Shown piece by piece: positions 27,638-37,500 of a DNA stretch of 64,000 bases. The position numbers and the translations under genes are program-made. Under the pieces are notes generated by a model that saw only the letters and a list, made by a program, of their open reading frames with translations, searched no databases and was not told the DNA's origin. The stretch is from assembly GCF_013283645.1 (NCBI RefSeq), contig NZ_JABEKV010000001.1, forward strand, positions 1,046,577-1,110,576, read 5' to 3'. Each line of letters opens with the position of its first letter. The stretch's first letter is position 1. The stretch comes from Sinorhizobium psoraleae (GTDB lineage Bacteria > Pseudomonadota > Alphaproteobacteria > Rhizobiales > Rhizobiaceae).

Positions 27638-28285
27638 TTGAGCGGCCGCACCATCACGATCGTGGGTAATGGCGACGTGCCGGAAGGGGTGGCGGCCGTG
27701 ATCGATGCCGCCGACCTCGTCATCCGCTTCAATGATTGCCGCTCGGTCGGCAAGGGCGGCTCCAGGACCGATATCGTCGCGGTCTGCAATACCGGCCGTC
27801 CTGCGCTTTCGATGCTCGGCGGCGGTCGATGGAAGACCAGCGAGGCAGTGCGCCAGGCGAGCGAGATATGGAGCGTTCGTTCCGGTGCGAAGTTCGCCGC
27901 CATGCGCGCGGATCTGGCGAGGACGCATCCCGACCTCGACGATCTTTGCGACGATTATACGACAGGTTTCGAGGCTTTCGCGCGCGCGACCGGTCGGCGC
28001 CATCGGGCGATCCCGATGGAAACGCATGAGCGGCTCGACCGCGATCTCGCTCTTTTCGAGCCGGCCCCTTATGTCGTACCGTCGAGCGGCTTGGTGGTGA
28101 TCGCCGACATCCTGTCCGATTTCGTCCATCCTGGAGATGACGTCGTGCTTGCCGGTTTCGGCCACAGCGGCTGGGAATGGCATCCCTTTGCCGCCGAGCG
28201 CCACTACGTCGACGCACTTGTCGCCGAAGGCCGCCTGCGCCGTCTCGGCCAATCCCAATCTTCAGACTTTTCCCAAGGAGCCTGA
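27638..28285 (+). CDS. Urease operon accessory protein, resembling a GT29 (sialyltransferase-like) domain
   Basis: A 215-aa protein that starts with TTG at 27638, four bases after the previous stop. The N-terminal [28 protein letters not shown] recalls the sialyl motif of GT29 enzymes (GNG near the start, D-x-VIRFN). The C-terminal half has [18 protein letters not shown]. In rhizobia the homologue is annotated as an urease operon accessory protein (from memory). No transmembrane part is seen. Both the enzyme activity and the tie to urease are unproven. Confidence 0.78.
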   Translation: MSGRTITIVGNGDVPEGVAAVIDAADLVIRFNDCRSVGKGGSRTDIVAVCNTGRPALSMLGGGRWKTSEAVRQASEIWSVRSGAKFAAMRADLARTHPDLDDLCDDYTTGFEAFARATGRRHRAIPMETHERLDRDLALFEPAPYVVPSSGLVVIADILSDFVHPGDDVVLAGFGHSGWEWHPFAAERHYVDALVAEGRLRRLGQSQSSDFSQGA

Positions 28286-28289
28286 GCCC

Positions 28290-30002
28290 ATGCCTTACAA
28301 GATGTCGCGCGCAGCCTATGCCAACATGTTCGGTCCGACTGTGGGCGACAAGGTACGCCTCGCCGATACCGAGCTTTTCATCGAGGTCGAGAAGGATTTC
28401 ACGACCTATGGCGAAGAGGTGAAGTTCGGCGGCGGCAAGGTTATCCGCGACGGCATGGGGCAAAGCCAGGTAACGCGCGAGGCCGGCGCCGTCGATACGG
28501 TGATCACCAATGCACTGATCGTCGACCATTGGGGGATCGTGAAGGCGGATATCGGTCTCAAGGATGGGCGGATCGCGGCGATCGGCAAGGCCGGCAATCC
28601 GGACACGCAGCCCGGAGTAACGATCATCGTCGGGCCGGGCACGGAAGTCATTGCCGGCGAGGGCAAGATCGTCACGGCCGGCGGCATGGACAGCCATATT
28701 CACTTCATCTGCCCGCAGCAGATCGAAGAGGCGCTGATGAGCGGCCTCACCTGCATGCTCGGCGGCGGCACCGGCCCGGCGCATGGCACGCTCGCAACGA
28801 CCTGCACGCCAGGCCCTTGGCACATCGCCCGTATGATCGAGGCGGCGGACGCCTTTCCGATGAACCTTGCGTTTGCCGGCAAGGGTAATGCGTCTCTCCC
28901 CGGCGCGCTCGTGGAAATGGTGCTGGGCGGGGCCACTTCGCTGAAGCTGCACGAAGACTGGGGGACGACGCCGGCGGCGATCGATTGCTGCCTGTCTGTC
29001 GCCGACGAATACGACGTTCAGGTGATGATCCACACCGATACGCTGAACGAGAGCGGCTTTGTCGAAGATACGATCGCCGCGATCAAGGGCCGAACGATCC
29101 ACGCTTTCCACACGGAAGGGGCGGGCGGCGGCCATGCGCCTGATATCATTAAGATATGCGGCCAGCCGAACGTCATTCCGTCTTCGACCAACCCGACGCG
29201 GCCCTACACGCTCAATACGCTGGCGGAACATCTCGACATGCTGATGGTCTGCCACCACCTGTCGCCCTCCATCCCGGAGGACATCGCCTTTGCCGAAAGC
29301 CGCATCCGCAAGGAAACCATCGCGGCAGAGGACATCCTGCACGACATCGGCGCTTTCTCGATCATCTCGTCCGACAGCCAGGCGATGGGCCGCGTCGGCG
29401 AAGTGGCGATCCGCACCTGGCAGACGGCCGACAAGATGAAGCGCCAGCGCGGGCGACTCAAGGAGGAGAGCGGCGACAACGACAATTTCCGCGTGAAGCG
29501 CTACATAGCCAAATACACGATCAACCCCGCGATCGCGCACGGTCTCAGCCATGAAATCGGCTCGCTCGAAGTCGGCAAGCGCGCTGATCTCGTCATCTGG
29601 AACCCGGCCTTTTTCGGCGTGAAGCCGGATATGGTGCTGCTCGGTGGCTCGATCGCCGCGGCACCGATGGGCGATCCGAATGCCTCGATCCCGACGCCGC
29701 AGCCGGTTCATTACCGGCCGATGTTCGGAGCCTATGGGCGGAACCGCACCAATTCCTCGGTAACCTTCGTTTCGCAGGCATCGCTCGATGCCGGGCTCGC
29801 GGGAAGGCTCGGCGTTGCCAAGCAGCTCGTTGCCGTCCAGAACACCCGCGGCGGTATCGGTAAGGCGTCGATGATTCACAACAGCCTCACGCCGCATGTG
29901 GAGGTCGACCCGGAAACCTACGAGGTGCGTGCCGACGGCGAGTTGCTGACCTGCGAGCCGGCGACGGTGCTGCCGATGGCGCAGCGTTATTTTCTGTTCT
30001 AG
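28290..30002 (+). CDS. ureC: Urease alpha (catalytic) subunit
   Basis: A 570-aa catalytic subunit, normal length. All nickel-site residues are present: His136 and His138 (DSHIHF), Lys219 to be carbamylated (SLKLHEDWG), His248 (VMIHTDTLN), His274 (HAFHTEG) and Asp362 ([10 protein letters not shown]). The flap has Cys321-His322 (MVCHHLSP). It hydrolyses urea to ammonia and carbamate. ATG 28290 follows AAGGAGCCTGAGCCC. Confidence 0.98.
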   Translation: MPYKMSRAAYANMFGPTVGDKVRLADTELFIEVEKDFTTYGEEVKFGGGKVIRDGMGQSQVTREAGAVDTVITNALIVDHWGIVKADIGLKDGRIAAIGKAGNPDTQPGVTIIVGPGTEVIAGEGKIVTAGGMDSHIHFICPQQIEEALMSGLTCMLGGGTGPAHGTLATTCTPGPWHIARMIEAADAFPMNLAFAGKGNASLPGALVEMVLGGATSLKLHEDWGTTPAAIDCCLSVADEYDVQVMIHTDTLNESGFVEDTIAAIKGRTIHAFHTEGAGGGHAPDIIKICGQPNVIPSSTNPTRPYTLNTLAEHLDMLMVCHHLSPSIPEDIAFAESRIRKETIAAEDILHDIGAFSIISSDSQAMGRVGEVAIRTWQTADKMKRQRGRLKEESGDNDNFRVKRYIAKYTINPAIAHGLSHEIGSLEVGKRADLVIWNPAFFGVKPDMVLLGGSIAAAPMGDPNASIPTPQPVHYRPMFGAYGRNRTNSSVTFVSQASLDAGLAGRLGVAKQLVAVQNTRGGIGKASMIHNSLTPHVEVDPETYEVRADGELLTCEPATVLPMAQRYFLF

Positions 30003-30028
30003 GTCGGGCTGCTCTGGGGCATTTGTGA

Positions 30029-30700
30029 ATGAAGCGAACGGTCAAGCGGTTCTTCACGGCCGTTGTGCTCCTGCTGCTCGCCATCGCGTGCGGGGCTTTG
30101 ATCCCGCGTCCCTTCATGCCTGTCCACGCCTCGTCCGAAATCGCGGGATCGCGACGAATCCTACTGCTATCCGGGCCGATTCACACCGACATCGCAATTC
30201 CCCTGGACGACGCGTTGCGCGCAAGGTTCGATTTTGTTGAAAGCGCTGGCGTGCCTCTTCGGCATCCAGACGCGGAATGGCTGATTTTCGGGTGGGGAGG
30301 GCGCGCCTTTTACCTGGAAACGCCGACCTGGGGCGATCTTAAACCGCTACCGGTTTTGCGGGCACTGAGCCTCGATCGTTCCGTGATGCACGTCGACATC
30401 GCAGCACGCATCGTCGAACCGCAGGCATCAGTTGCTGGATTTGAAGTCGACCATGCGGAGTTCGAGCGGCTTGTGACCTTCATATCCGACAGCTTCCGCA
30501 CAGAAGCCGGCCAAGCCGTCCCCATTCGTAACTTCTCCTATGGTCCGGACGATCGGTTCTTCGAGGCGAGGGGCTATTTCAACGCCCTGTTCGGCTGCAA
30601 CACCTGGACTGCCAGTGCATTGAGATCAGCCGGCATCCGGACCGGAATCTGGAATCCCTTTCCGGCGACACTTGGCGTCTCGCTCGACCTCTATAATTAG
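30029..30700 (+). CDS. Urease-associated conserved protein (TIGR02117/DUF2459)
   Basis: A 223-aa protein with an N-terminal membrane anchor or signal (residues about 7-27, VKRFFTAVVLLLLAIACGALIP). The body contains HTDIAIPL, WLIFGWGGRAFYLETPTWGDLK and the C-terminal GCNTWTASALRSAGI, in which Cys, His and Asn could form a papain-like site. This matches the family often found next to urease genes (TIGR02117). It lies 26 nt after ureC. Function unknown. Confidence 0.85.
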   Translation: MKRTVKRFFTAVVLLLLAIACGALIPRPFMPVHASSEIAGSRRILLLSGPIHTDIAIPLDDALRARFDFVESAGVPLRHPDAEWLIFGWGGRAFYLETPTWGDLKPLPVLRALSLDRSVMHVDIAARIVEPQASVAGFEVDHAEFERLVTFISDSFRTEAGQAVPIRNFSYGPDDRFFEARGYFNALFGCNTWTASALRSAGIRTGIWNPFPATLGVSLDLYN

Positions 30701-30891
30701 CAGCGCGAAAGACCGACGGGCGGGCCAGAAAGCCATGCAGTCGCCGCATGGCAGCCATGCCAGCCACCGAAATCGGCTCTTCGATGCTGCACTGCAGTGG
30801 AATCTTCGGTAGGAAAAGCTCTCACTTTTTCGCCGGCTGCGCTTCCTCCAAGACCGATCGCGGCCGGCAGCCTGTCCTGAAGGAGATGATG

Positions 30892-31431
30892 ATGCTCGGC
30901 AGAAAAGTTCCCGCTGTAACCTTCCGCACCCGCGTCCGCGACGAAGCCGTCGGCGGCTCCAATCCGTTCCGCTGGCAGGACGTTTCGTCGGACGAGTATT
31001 TCGCCGGCAAGCGCGTCGTGCTGTTTTCGCTCCCGGGTGCCTTCACGCCGACCTGCTCGACCTACCAGCTTCCGGACTTCGAAAAGCTCGTTGCCGAATT
31101 CCGCGCCGAAGGCATCGACGAGATCTATTGCATCTCGGTCAACGACGCCTTCGTGATGAACGCCTGGGGCAAGTCGCAGAATCTCGAAAACGTCAAGCTG
31201 ATCCCGGACGGCTCCGGTGAATTCACCCGCAAGATGGGCATGCTGGTCGCGAAGGACAATCTCGGCTTCGGCATGCGCTCCTGGCGTTATGCCGCCGTCG
31301 TCAACAACGGTGTCGTCGAGCAGTGGTTCGAAGAGGAAGGCTACTCCGACAATTGCGACAGCGACCCATATGGCGTTTCCTCGCCGCAGAACATTCTGGC
31401 GGCTCTGCGGTCGCAGAAGATCGCTGCCTGA
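30892..31431 (+). CDS. Peroxiredoxin (Prx5/AhpC-TSA redoxin family)
   Basis: A 179-aa thiol peroxidase. The peroxidatic Cys is in PGAFTPTCSTYQLP near residue 50. A Cys in DNCDSDPYG near residue 155 and one in IYCISV are further cysteines. It reduces peroxides using glutaredoxin or glutathione. There are three in-frame ATGs (30886, 30889, 30892); AAGGAG ends at 30885, so 30892 has the proper spacing. It sits inside the urease cluster but could be transcribed on its own, because it is about 190 nt from its neighbour. Confidence 0.9.
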   Translation: MLGRKVPAVTFRTRVRDEAVGGSNPFRWQDVSSDEYFAGKRVVLFSLPGAFTPTCSTYQLPDFEKLVAEFRAEGIDEIYCISVNDAFVMNAWGKSQNLENVKLIPDGSGEFTRKMGMLVAKDNLGFGMRSWRYAAVVNNGVVEQWFEEEGYSDNCDSDPYGVSSPQNILAALRSQKIAA

Positions 31432-31484
31432 TAAAGCCGATCGCCGGCGCGTCCGGAAAGGCGCGCAGGCGCTGAAATAGAGAG

Positions 31485-31562
31485 AAGGCCCCCGTTTGCT
31501 CCGGCAGGTTGCGTGAAACCATTTCGCTTTCCGCCTTCCCGCTGGCGCCGGGGCCTTTTCTT
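31485..31562 (+). terminator. Possible long-loop terminator after the peroxiredoxin gene
   Basis: AAGGCCCC (31485-31492) can pair with GGGGCCTT (31550-31557), followed by TTCTTGTT. The loop is about 57 nt, so the call is weak. Confidence 0.4.
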
Positions 31563-31597
31563 GTTACATTGGTGCTGGAGAGGCGCGGCGAGAATCG

Positions 31598-31894
31598 ATG
31601 GTTTACGTTATCGCATATCTGAAGGCACATGCGGGCAGGGGCGATGACGTTGTCGCCTTGGCGGCACCGCTGGTCGAGGCCACCCGCAAGGAAGCGGGCT
31701 GCGTCAGCTACGATCTCTACCGCAAGCCTACGGAACCGGACACCCTGGTCTTCGTCGAGAACTGGAAAGATCGCGCGGCCGTGGACGCACATTTTGCCGA
31801 GCCGCATCTGAAAGCCTTTCAGGCGGCGATGGCGGACGTTCTGGCGGACGCTCGCATCGAGGTCATGCACCCGGAAAGGATAGAGGTGATCTGA
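31598..31894 (+). CDS. Antibiotic biosynthesis monooxygenase (ABM) family protein
   Basis: A 98-aa ferredoxin-like-fold protein of the ABM family. Motifs are [27 protein letters not shown] near residue 30, [15 protein letters not shown] and HLKAFQAAM. Such proteins are quinol monooxygenases or heme-associated enzymes; the specific activity is unknown. It ends one base before ureE, so it belongs to the ureEFG transcript. Confidence 0.85.
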   Translation: MVYVIAYLKAHAGRGDDVVALAAPLVEATRKEAGCVSYDLYRKPTEPDTLVFVENWKDRAAVDAHFAEPHLKAFQAAMADVLADARIEVMHPERIEVI

Positions 31895-31895
31895 C

Positions 31896-32384
31896 GTGCC
31901 TTATCGCTCGACCGAAGTTCTCTCGCCAGGCCCCGCAGACAAGGTGCCGCTCCACAGCGTGACCTTGGCGCATGACGAACGCCATCTGCGGCGCAAGCTG
32001 TTGCATCTCGAAAACGACGACGTGGTGATGCTCGACCTCAAGCAGCCGGTGATGCTCGCCGATGGCGATCTGCTCGTGCTGGAAGGAGGCGGCTATATCC
32101 GGATAAAGGCCGCCGACGAGGCGCTTTACGAGGTTCGTGCGCGAGACATTCTGCATCTCATCGAACTCGCCTGGCATCTCGGCAATCGGCATCTTCCGGC
32201 AGCGGTCGAGCAGGGACGGATCCTGATCGGCCGCGATCCCGTCATCCGCGTGATGCTCGAAGGCCTCGGTGCCACCGTCAGCGAAGTGACGGAACCCTTC
32301 CAACCACTGCGCGGCGCCTATCATGGTGGCGGGCACGGCCACGACAATCATGGGCATGGCGGTCACCACCACAATCATGGCTGA
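31896..32384 (+). CDS. ureE: Urease accessory protein UreE (nickel chaperone)
   Basis: A 162-aa nickel-binding chaperone. The N-terminal peptide-binding domain precedes a metal-binding domain with HLGNRHLPA near residue 95. The C-terminal tail is rich in His and Gly ([14 protein letters not shown] then HHHNHG), able to store nickel. It starts with GTG at 31896 (GTGCCTTATCGC), after a one-base gap. The last codons of the His tail contain the start of ureF. Confidence 0.94.
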   Translation: MPYRSTEVLSPGPADKVPLHSVTLAHDERHLRRKLLHLENDDVVMLDLKQPVMLADGDLLVLEGGGYIRIKAADEALYEVRARDILHLIELAWHLGNRHLPAAVEQGRILIGRDPVIRVMLEGLGATVSEVTEPFQPLRGAYHGGGHGHDNHGHGGHHHNHG

Positions 32385-33048
32385 CCAGGCCGACACACGG
32401 GCGCTCCTGCGTCTCGCCACCTGGCTATCGCCTGCTTTTCCGGTTGGTTCGTTTTCCTATTCCGGGGGGCTGGAGCAGGCGGTCCACGATGGCCTGGTGA
32501 CCAGTGCCGAAGAGCTGCGGCTTTGGCTCGAAACGCTTCTGACGCGTGGTGCCATCTGGAATGACGCCCTTCTGCTGGCCGAGTGCTATCAGGCGCATGA
32601 CGATCCACAACGACTGAAGGCGGCGAGCGAGTTGGCCGAAGCGATGGCCGGTTCGTACGAGCGTCACATGGAAACCATGCTGCAGGGCGAAGCGTTTCTT
32701 GTCGCTGCTCGCAACTGGCCGGGCGCCGTATTCGACCTGCTTGGGCCTGTAGCAGCCTATCCGGTGGCGGTCGGTGCCGTGGCGGGCGCGCATCGAACGG
32801 GACTGCGAGCTGCGCTTGCTGCCTATCTCGGTGCCGCGACATCGAATGCCGTTTCTGCCGCCATCCGTTCCGGCGTCATCGGCCAGCGCGATGGCGGCGG
32901 TGTATTGGCCGGTCTCGAAAGCACGATTGCCGCTATCGCCGATCGTGCTGCGAAAGCCCCGCTGGACGAGCTTGGCTCGGCGACAATCATGGCCGATATT
33001 TCGTCGCTGAGACACGAGACCCTGCACACCCGCCTGTTCCGCTCCTGA
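32377..33048 (+). CDS. ureF: Urease accessory protein UreF
   Basis: A 223-aa accessory protein that gates the GTPase UreG during nickel insertion. The [16 protein letters not shown] motif near residue 20 is diagnostic. The ATG at 32377 lies eight bases inside ureE, so translation is coupled. Its stop overlaps an ATG at 33048. Confidence 0.94.
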   Translation: MADQADTRALLRLATWLSPAFPVGSFSYSGGLEQAVHDGLVTSAEELRLWLETLLTRGAIWNDALLLAECYQAHDDPQRLKAASELAEAMAGSYERHMETMLQGEAFLVAARNWPGAVFDLLGPVAAYPVAVGAVAGAHRTGLRAALAAYLGAATSNAVSAAIRSGVIGQRDGGGVLAGLESTIAAIADRAAKAPLDELGSATIMADISSLRHETLHTRLFRS

Positions 33049-33080
33049 TGGGCGGCCGCGTTCTGAAAGGACAAGCAAAG

Positions 33081-33692
33081 ATGCCATCGAAAAACGGTCC
33101 CCTTCGCGTCGGTATCGGCGGCCCGGTCGGTTCCGGCAAAACGGCGCTGACCGACAAGCTGTGCAAGGCGATGCGCGAGAAATATTCCGTCGCCGTCGTC
33201 ACCAACGACATCTACACCAAGGAAGACGCGGAGGCGCTGGTGCGCATGCAGGCGCTGCCGTCGGAGCGGATCGTCGGCGTCGAAACCGGTGGCTGTCCGC
33301 ACACGGCGATCCGCGAGGACGCATCGATCAATCTCCAGGCGATTGCCGATCTCAATCGCCGGATTCCCGATCTCGACGTGATCTTCATCGAATCGGGCGG
33401 CGACAATCTGGCGGCGACCTTTTCTCCCGACCTCGCCGATCTCACGATCTACGTCATCTCGGTCTGCCAGGGCGAGGAAATTCCGCGCAAGGGCGGACCG
33501 GGGATCACCAGATCCGATCTCCTTGTAATCAACAAGAAGGATCTCGCACCTTATGTCGGGGCCGATCTCGATGTGATGGAGCGGGATGCGGAGCGGATGC
33601 GTGCGGCAAAGCCCTTCGTGTTTTCGGATATGAAGCGCGGCGACGGTGTCGACCGGATCGTCGAATTCCTGACGGTGGAGGGAGGGCTTTAG
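33081..33692 (+). CDS. ureG: Urease accessory protein UreG (GTPase)
   Basis: A 203-aa SIMIBI GTPase. P-loop [13 protein letters not shown], metal-binding CPH in [13 protein letters not shown], and base-recognition [10 protein letters not shown] are present. It powers nickel delivery to urease. The ATG at 33081 gives the usual length and follows AAAGGACAAGCAAAG; an ATG at 33048 overlaps the ureF stop and would add 11 residues. Confidence 0.96.
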   Translation: MPSKNGPLRVGIGGPVGSGKTALTDKLCKAMREKYSVAVVTNDIYTKEDAEALVRMQALPSERIVGVETGGCPHTAIREDASINLQAIADLNRRIPDLDVIFIESGGDNLAATFSPDLADLTIYVISVCQGEEIPRKGGPGITRSDLLVINKKDLAPYVGADLDVMERDAERMRAAKPFVFSDMKRGDGVDRIVEFLTVEGGL

Positions 33693-33720
33693 TCGGTCTA
33701 GACTGCGCGACGCGGACGGG

Positions 33721-34401
33721 TCAGAACTTCTCGAGCGCCTGCCGATCGCGGATTTCAATCACACGGCCTTTTACGGTGACGCCCGACTGGCGGAGCATCG
33801 AAAAAGCGCGCGACAAGGCCTCCGGCGCAAGGCCGAGCTTGCCCGCAAGGACGTTCTTCTGGAACGGCAGGCGGAAAGAGAAACTGCTCAGCCCATCCGG
33901 ACAATGGCTGAGGATATAGCTCGCGACCCGCTGGGGCGCGGTGAGCAGACGGTCCTCGGCAAGGCAGTCTTCTGTCATCTTGCCATGGTGGCAGAGAAGT
34001 TCGATAAGCGCCTGGGCGACGTCGGTATTTTCCGCAGCAAGCTGGCGGAGCTTGCGGCTTTCAAGCCGCGCGACGATCAGAGGCTCCGCCGCCTGCGCGT
34101 TGGCGGTGGCGCGATGCTCCAGGAACATGGCGTTTTCGCCGAAGATCTCGCCCTTGGGGAAAACGGCGATATCGGCTTCGCGACCGTCCTTGCCCAATCG
34201 GTAGAGACGAACAAGTCCCGAGAGCACGAAGAAGACGTGGTCGACCGGCTCGTCCTGACGAAACAGGATATCGTGCTCTTCGTGGGTGGAAGCGATTGTC
34301 CCGTCGAGGATGGCCTCTGCCGTCGCCCGCGGTAGTCTCGCGAAGAAACGTGAATCGAAAAGAACGGCTCTATCGTTCGAGGTCAGTCGCAGGGTCTTCA
34401 T
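33721..34401 (-). CDS. Crp/Fnr-family transcriptional regulator
   Basis: A 226-aa regulator with a cNMP-binding-type beta-roll (residues about 20-125, GEIFGENAMFLEHRATANA) and a C-terminal winged helix (KNVLAGKLGLAPEALSRAFSML). No N-terminal cysteine cluster of FNR is present, so it does not sense oxygen through a 4Fe-4S centre; a heme (DNR/NnrR-like) or another ligand is possible. Two tandem dyads upstream of the gene suggest autoregulation. It is convergent with ureG and adjacent to an RND pump transcribed on the same strand. Confidence 0.85.
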   Translation of the reverse strand: MKTLRLTSNDRAVLFDSRFFARLPRATAEAILDGTIASTHEEHDILFRQDEPVDHVFFVLSGLVRLYRLGKDGREADIAVFPKGEIFGENAMFLEHRATANAQAAEPLIVARLESRKLRQLAAENTDVAQALIELLCHHGKMTEDCLAEDRLLTAPQRVASYILSHCPDGLSSFSFRLPFQKNVLAGKLGLAPEALSRAFSMLRQSGVTVKGRVIEIRDRQALEKF

Positions 34402-34423
34402 CGTGCCATCCCGAATGGATCGA

Positions 34424-34469
34424 ACCGACCCTAATCGGTCATCGAGACATGCGGATTGACCCTAATCAA
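34424..34469. promoter_or_regulatory. Tandem CRP/FNR-like dyads upstream of the Crp/Fnr gene
   Basis: TTGAC-CCTA-ATCAA (34456-34469) matches the anaerobox TTGAT-N4-ATCAA at nine of ten positions. CCGAC-CCTA-ATCGG (34425-34438) has the same spacing and core. Both share GACCCTAATC, and their centres are 31 bp apart, about three helical turns. They lie 24 to 68 bp before the regulator start codon. Confidence 0.6.
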
Positions 34470-34488
34470 ATAATTTTCACAAAATATG

Positions 34489-34510
34489 GCCCGCGCATGG
34501 CTGCGCGGGC
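34489..34510 (-). terminator. Terminator of the RND operon
   Basis: GCCCGCGC / GCGCGGGC with a 6-nt loop. On the minus strand the stem is followed by a T-rich tail (CATATTTTGTG). Confidence 0.7.
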
Positions 34511-34547
34511 TTCAGGTGACGGTTCGCGTCTGCTGACGCAGACGCCT

Positions 34548-37500
34548 CTATTCTGCAGCAAGCGCGGGATGGTTGATGACCTTGCGGTCGGATTTGCCGT
34601 CACGCTGCGCTTCCAGCGTCTTGATGCGCTGCTGCAGTTCCTCGATCGTATCGCCATGCTCGGCCACCCGTTCGGTGAGCGCCGCGCTGTCGAGCGGCAG
34701 GTTTTCCTCGTCCTTCTTGCCGACGAACCGACCGAAGATGCGGGCAAGCAGCCGCGACAGGTCGTCCATGATCAGGAAGAAGGAAGGAACGACGACGAGG
34801 CTCAGCACGGTCGAGACGATGATGCCGCCGATCACCGCGATCGCCATCGGCGCACGGAAGGAGCCGCCTTCGCCGACGCCAAGGGCCGACGGCAGCATGC
34901 CCGCGGACATGGCGATCGACGTCATGACGATCGGGCGGGCGCGTTTGCGGCCGGCCTCGATCATCGCCAATCCCCGGTCCATGCCGTGATGCATCATTTC
35001 GATTCCGAAATCGACGAGCAGGATCGCGTTCTTGGTGACGATGCCCATCAGCATCAGGATACCGATCAGGACGGGCATCGAGAGCGCGTTCTGAGTGAGG
35101 ATCAGCCCGGCCGCCACGCCGCCGATCGCGAGCGGCAGCGAGAACAGGATTGTGAACGGCTGGATGACATCCTTGAACAGCAGGATGAGCACCACCAACA
35201 CCATCATCAGGCCCAACAGCATGGCGTTGCCGAAGCTCTCCTGCATCTCGGCCTGCACTTCGGCATCGCCGCTTTCGAGGAACTCGACGGTACCCGGCAA
35301 CTTCGCTTCGGCCGCGATCTGCTTGAAGCGATCGGACGCGGTGTTGAGCGCAACGCCGATCGGCAGGTCCGCGCCAAGTGCCACGACGCGGTTGCGGTCG
35401 TAGCGCTTGATCGAGCTCGGGCCTTCCGAATAGTTGATGTCCGCGACGCTTGAAAGCGGAACTGTAGCGCCCGATGCGGTCTGGATCTTCAGGTTGCGGA
35501 TCGCCGCGATATCGGTGCGGAAATCGCGGTTGAGCTGAACCCGGATCGGAATCAGCCGGCCGTCGAGCGCGATCTTCGTGAGCGCGGCGTCGATATCGCC
35601 AATCGTAGCGACACGGATCACCTCGGAGATCTGGGCGGTCGTGATGCCAAGGCGGGACATCTGGTCAGCGCGTGGACGGATCTGCAGCTCCGGCCGCGGC
35701 AGCGCGCCATCGGGGCTGACATTGGCGAGCAGCGGATCGCTGCGCAGCTTCGCCTCGAGGGTCGCCACAGCCGCGTCCAGATCCGCCTCGTTGTTCGAGA
35801 GCAGGTTAAAGGACAGGTCGCGTTCGCCGCGGTCGTTCAGCTTAATGACCCGAACGTCGGGGATCGATTGCAGTCGCGCAAAGATCTCCTTTTCGATCTG
35901 CGACTGCGGCTTGGTGCGCCCAGCGGGTGGCAGCTTCGGCAGGTATTGGCCGATCAGCGGCGTGCGGCCGATGACGTCGTTGACGATCTTGTTGATCAGC
36001 GAATGGTCCAGCTTCTTGAGAAGCACGGTCACGGCAGCGCGGCGCAGCTCCAAGTCACCCTTGGGCGATGCGCCGCCAAGCACGAAGACGTTTTCGACGC
36101 CTTCGATGTCCTTGACGCGGTTGTAGATTTCCGCTGTCGTCCGGTCCGTGTCCTCGAGCATCGCGTCCGGCGGAAGCTCAATCGACAGGCTGACGCGCGA
36201 TGCGTCCTCGGGCGGGAGGAAGCTGCCCGGAACCTGGAACAGGAAGTAGACGGAAACGACGAGGCAGGCGATGGCGGCGAGAAGCGTCGTATAGCGCCAG
36301 CGCGTCGTCACGCGTATGAGGCCCGTATAGAGCTTCATGATCGCGCTGTCGTCGTCACCGTGGTGGCCGCCGCCGACGTCGGTGGGCTTCATCAAGTAGG
36401 CCGCCATCACGGGTGTGATCAGGCGGGCGACCAGCAGCGAGAAGAACACGGAAACAGCGACCGTAAGGCCGAACTGGATGAAGTATTGGCCCGGGATGCC
36501 CGGCATGAACGAGACCGGGACAAAGACCGCGATGATGGTGAACGTGGTGGCGATTACCGCAAGACCGATCTCGTCCGCCGCTTCGATCGCGGCCTTGTAA
36601 GGCGACTTGCCCATGCGGATATGCCGCTCGATATTCTCGATCTCGACGATCGCGTCATCGACGAGGATACCTGTCGCGAGCGTCATCGCCAGGAAGCTCA
36701 CAAGGTTGAGCGAGAAACCGAGAAGCTCCATCACCCAGAAGGTTGGAATGGCCGAGAGCGGCAGCGCGACCGCCGAAATCAATGTCGCGCGCCAGTTGCG
36801 CAGGAAAAGCATTACGACGAGGACGGCGAGCAGGGCGCCTTCGATCAGCGTGTGAATAGCGGCCTCGTAGTTGCCGTAGGTGAAGTAGACCGAATCGTCC
36901 ACCTTCTCGATAGTGACATCCGGATGTTTCGCCCGGATTTCGTCGAGCGTCTTGGCGACCGTTTCGGCGACGGTCGCTTCGCTGGCGCCCTTGGCGCGGA
37001 ATACCGCGAAGGTGACGCCGGGGTTGCCGTTAAAGCGGGAAAACGACTTCGGCTCCTCATAGGTGTCGGTCACCGTGCCGAGTTGCGACAGGCGAACGAA
37101 GCGACCGTTCGGGAGCGAAATCATCGTATTGGAAAGCTCGGCTACGTCGCGCGTGTCGCCGAGCGTACGGATCGCCTGTTCGCTGCCGCCGACCTGGCCG
37201 CGGCCGGAACCGAGATCCATGTTCATCCGGCGAAGCTGACCGTTGACATCGGCGGCCGTGATGCCGAAGGAGTTCAGCCGGTCTTCATTGAGTTCGATGC
37301 GGACTTCGCGGTCGGAGCCGCCGTAACGGTCGACACGGCCGATGCCGCTTTTACCCTGGATCGCGCGCTTGATCGTGTCGTCGACGAACCAGGAGAGTTC
37401 CTCGAGCGTCATACCGGGGGAGGACACGGCGAACGTCTGGATCGCCTGGCCTTCGACGTCGACCTTGGAGACGATCGGCTCTTCGATCGAGGTCGGCAGG

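Noticed and set aside
27729..29897. Very long open frame (over 700 codons) antisense to ureC and its upstream gene
   Set aside because: It is a codon-bias shadow of a high-GC gene; the opposite strand has the full urease alpha subunit with all active-site residues.
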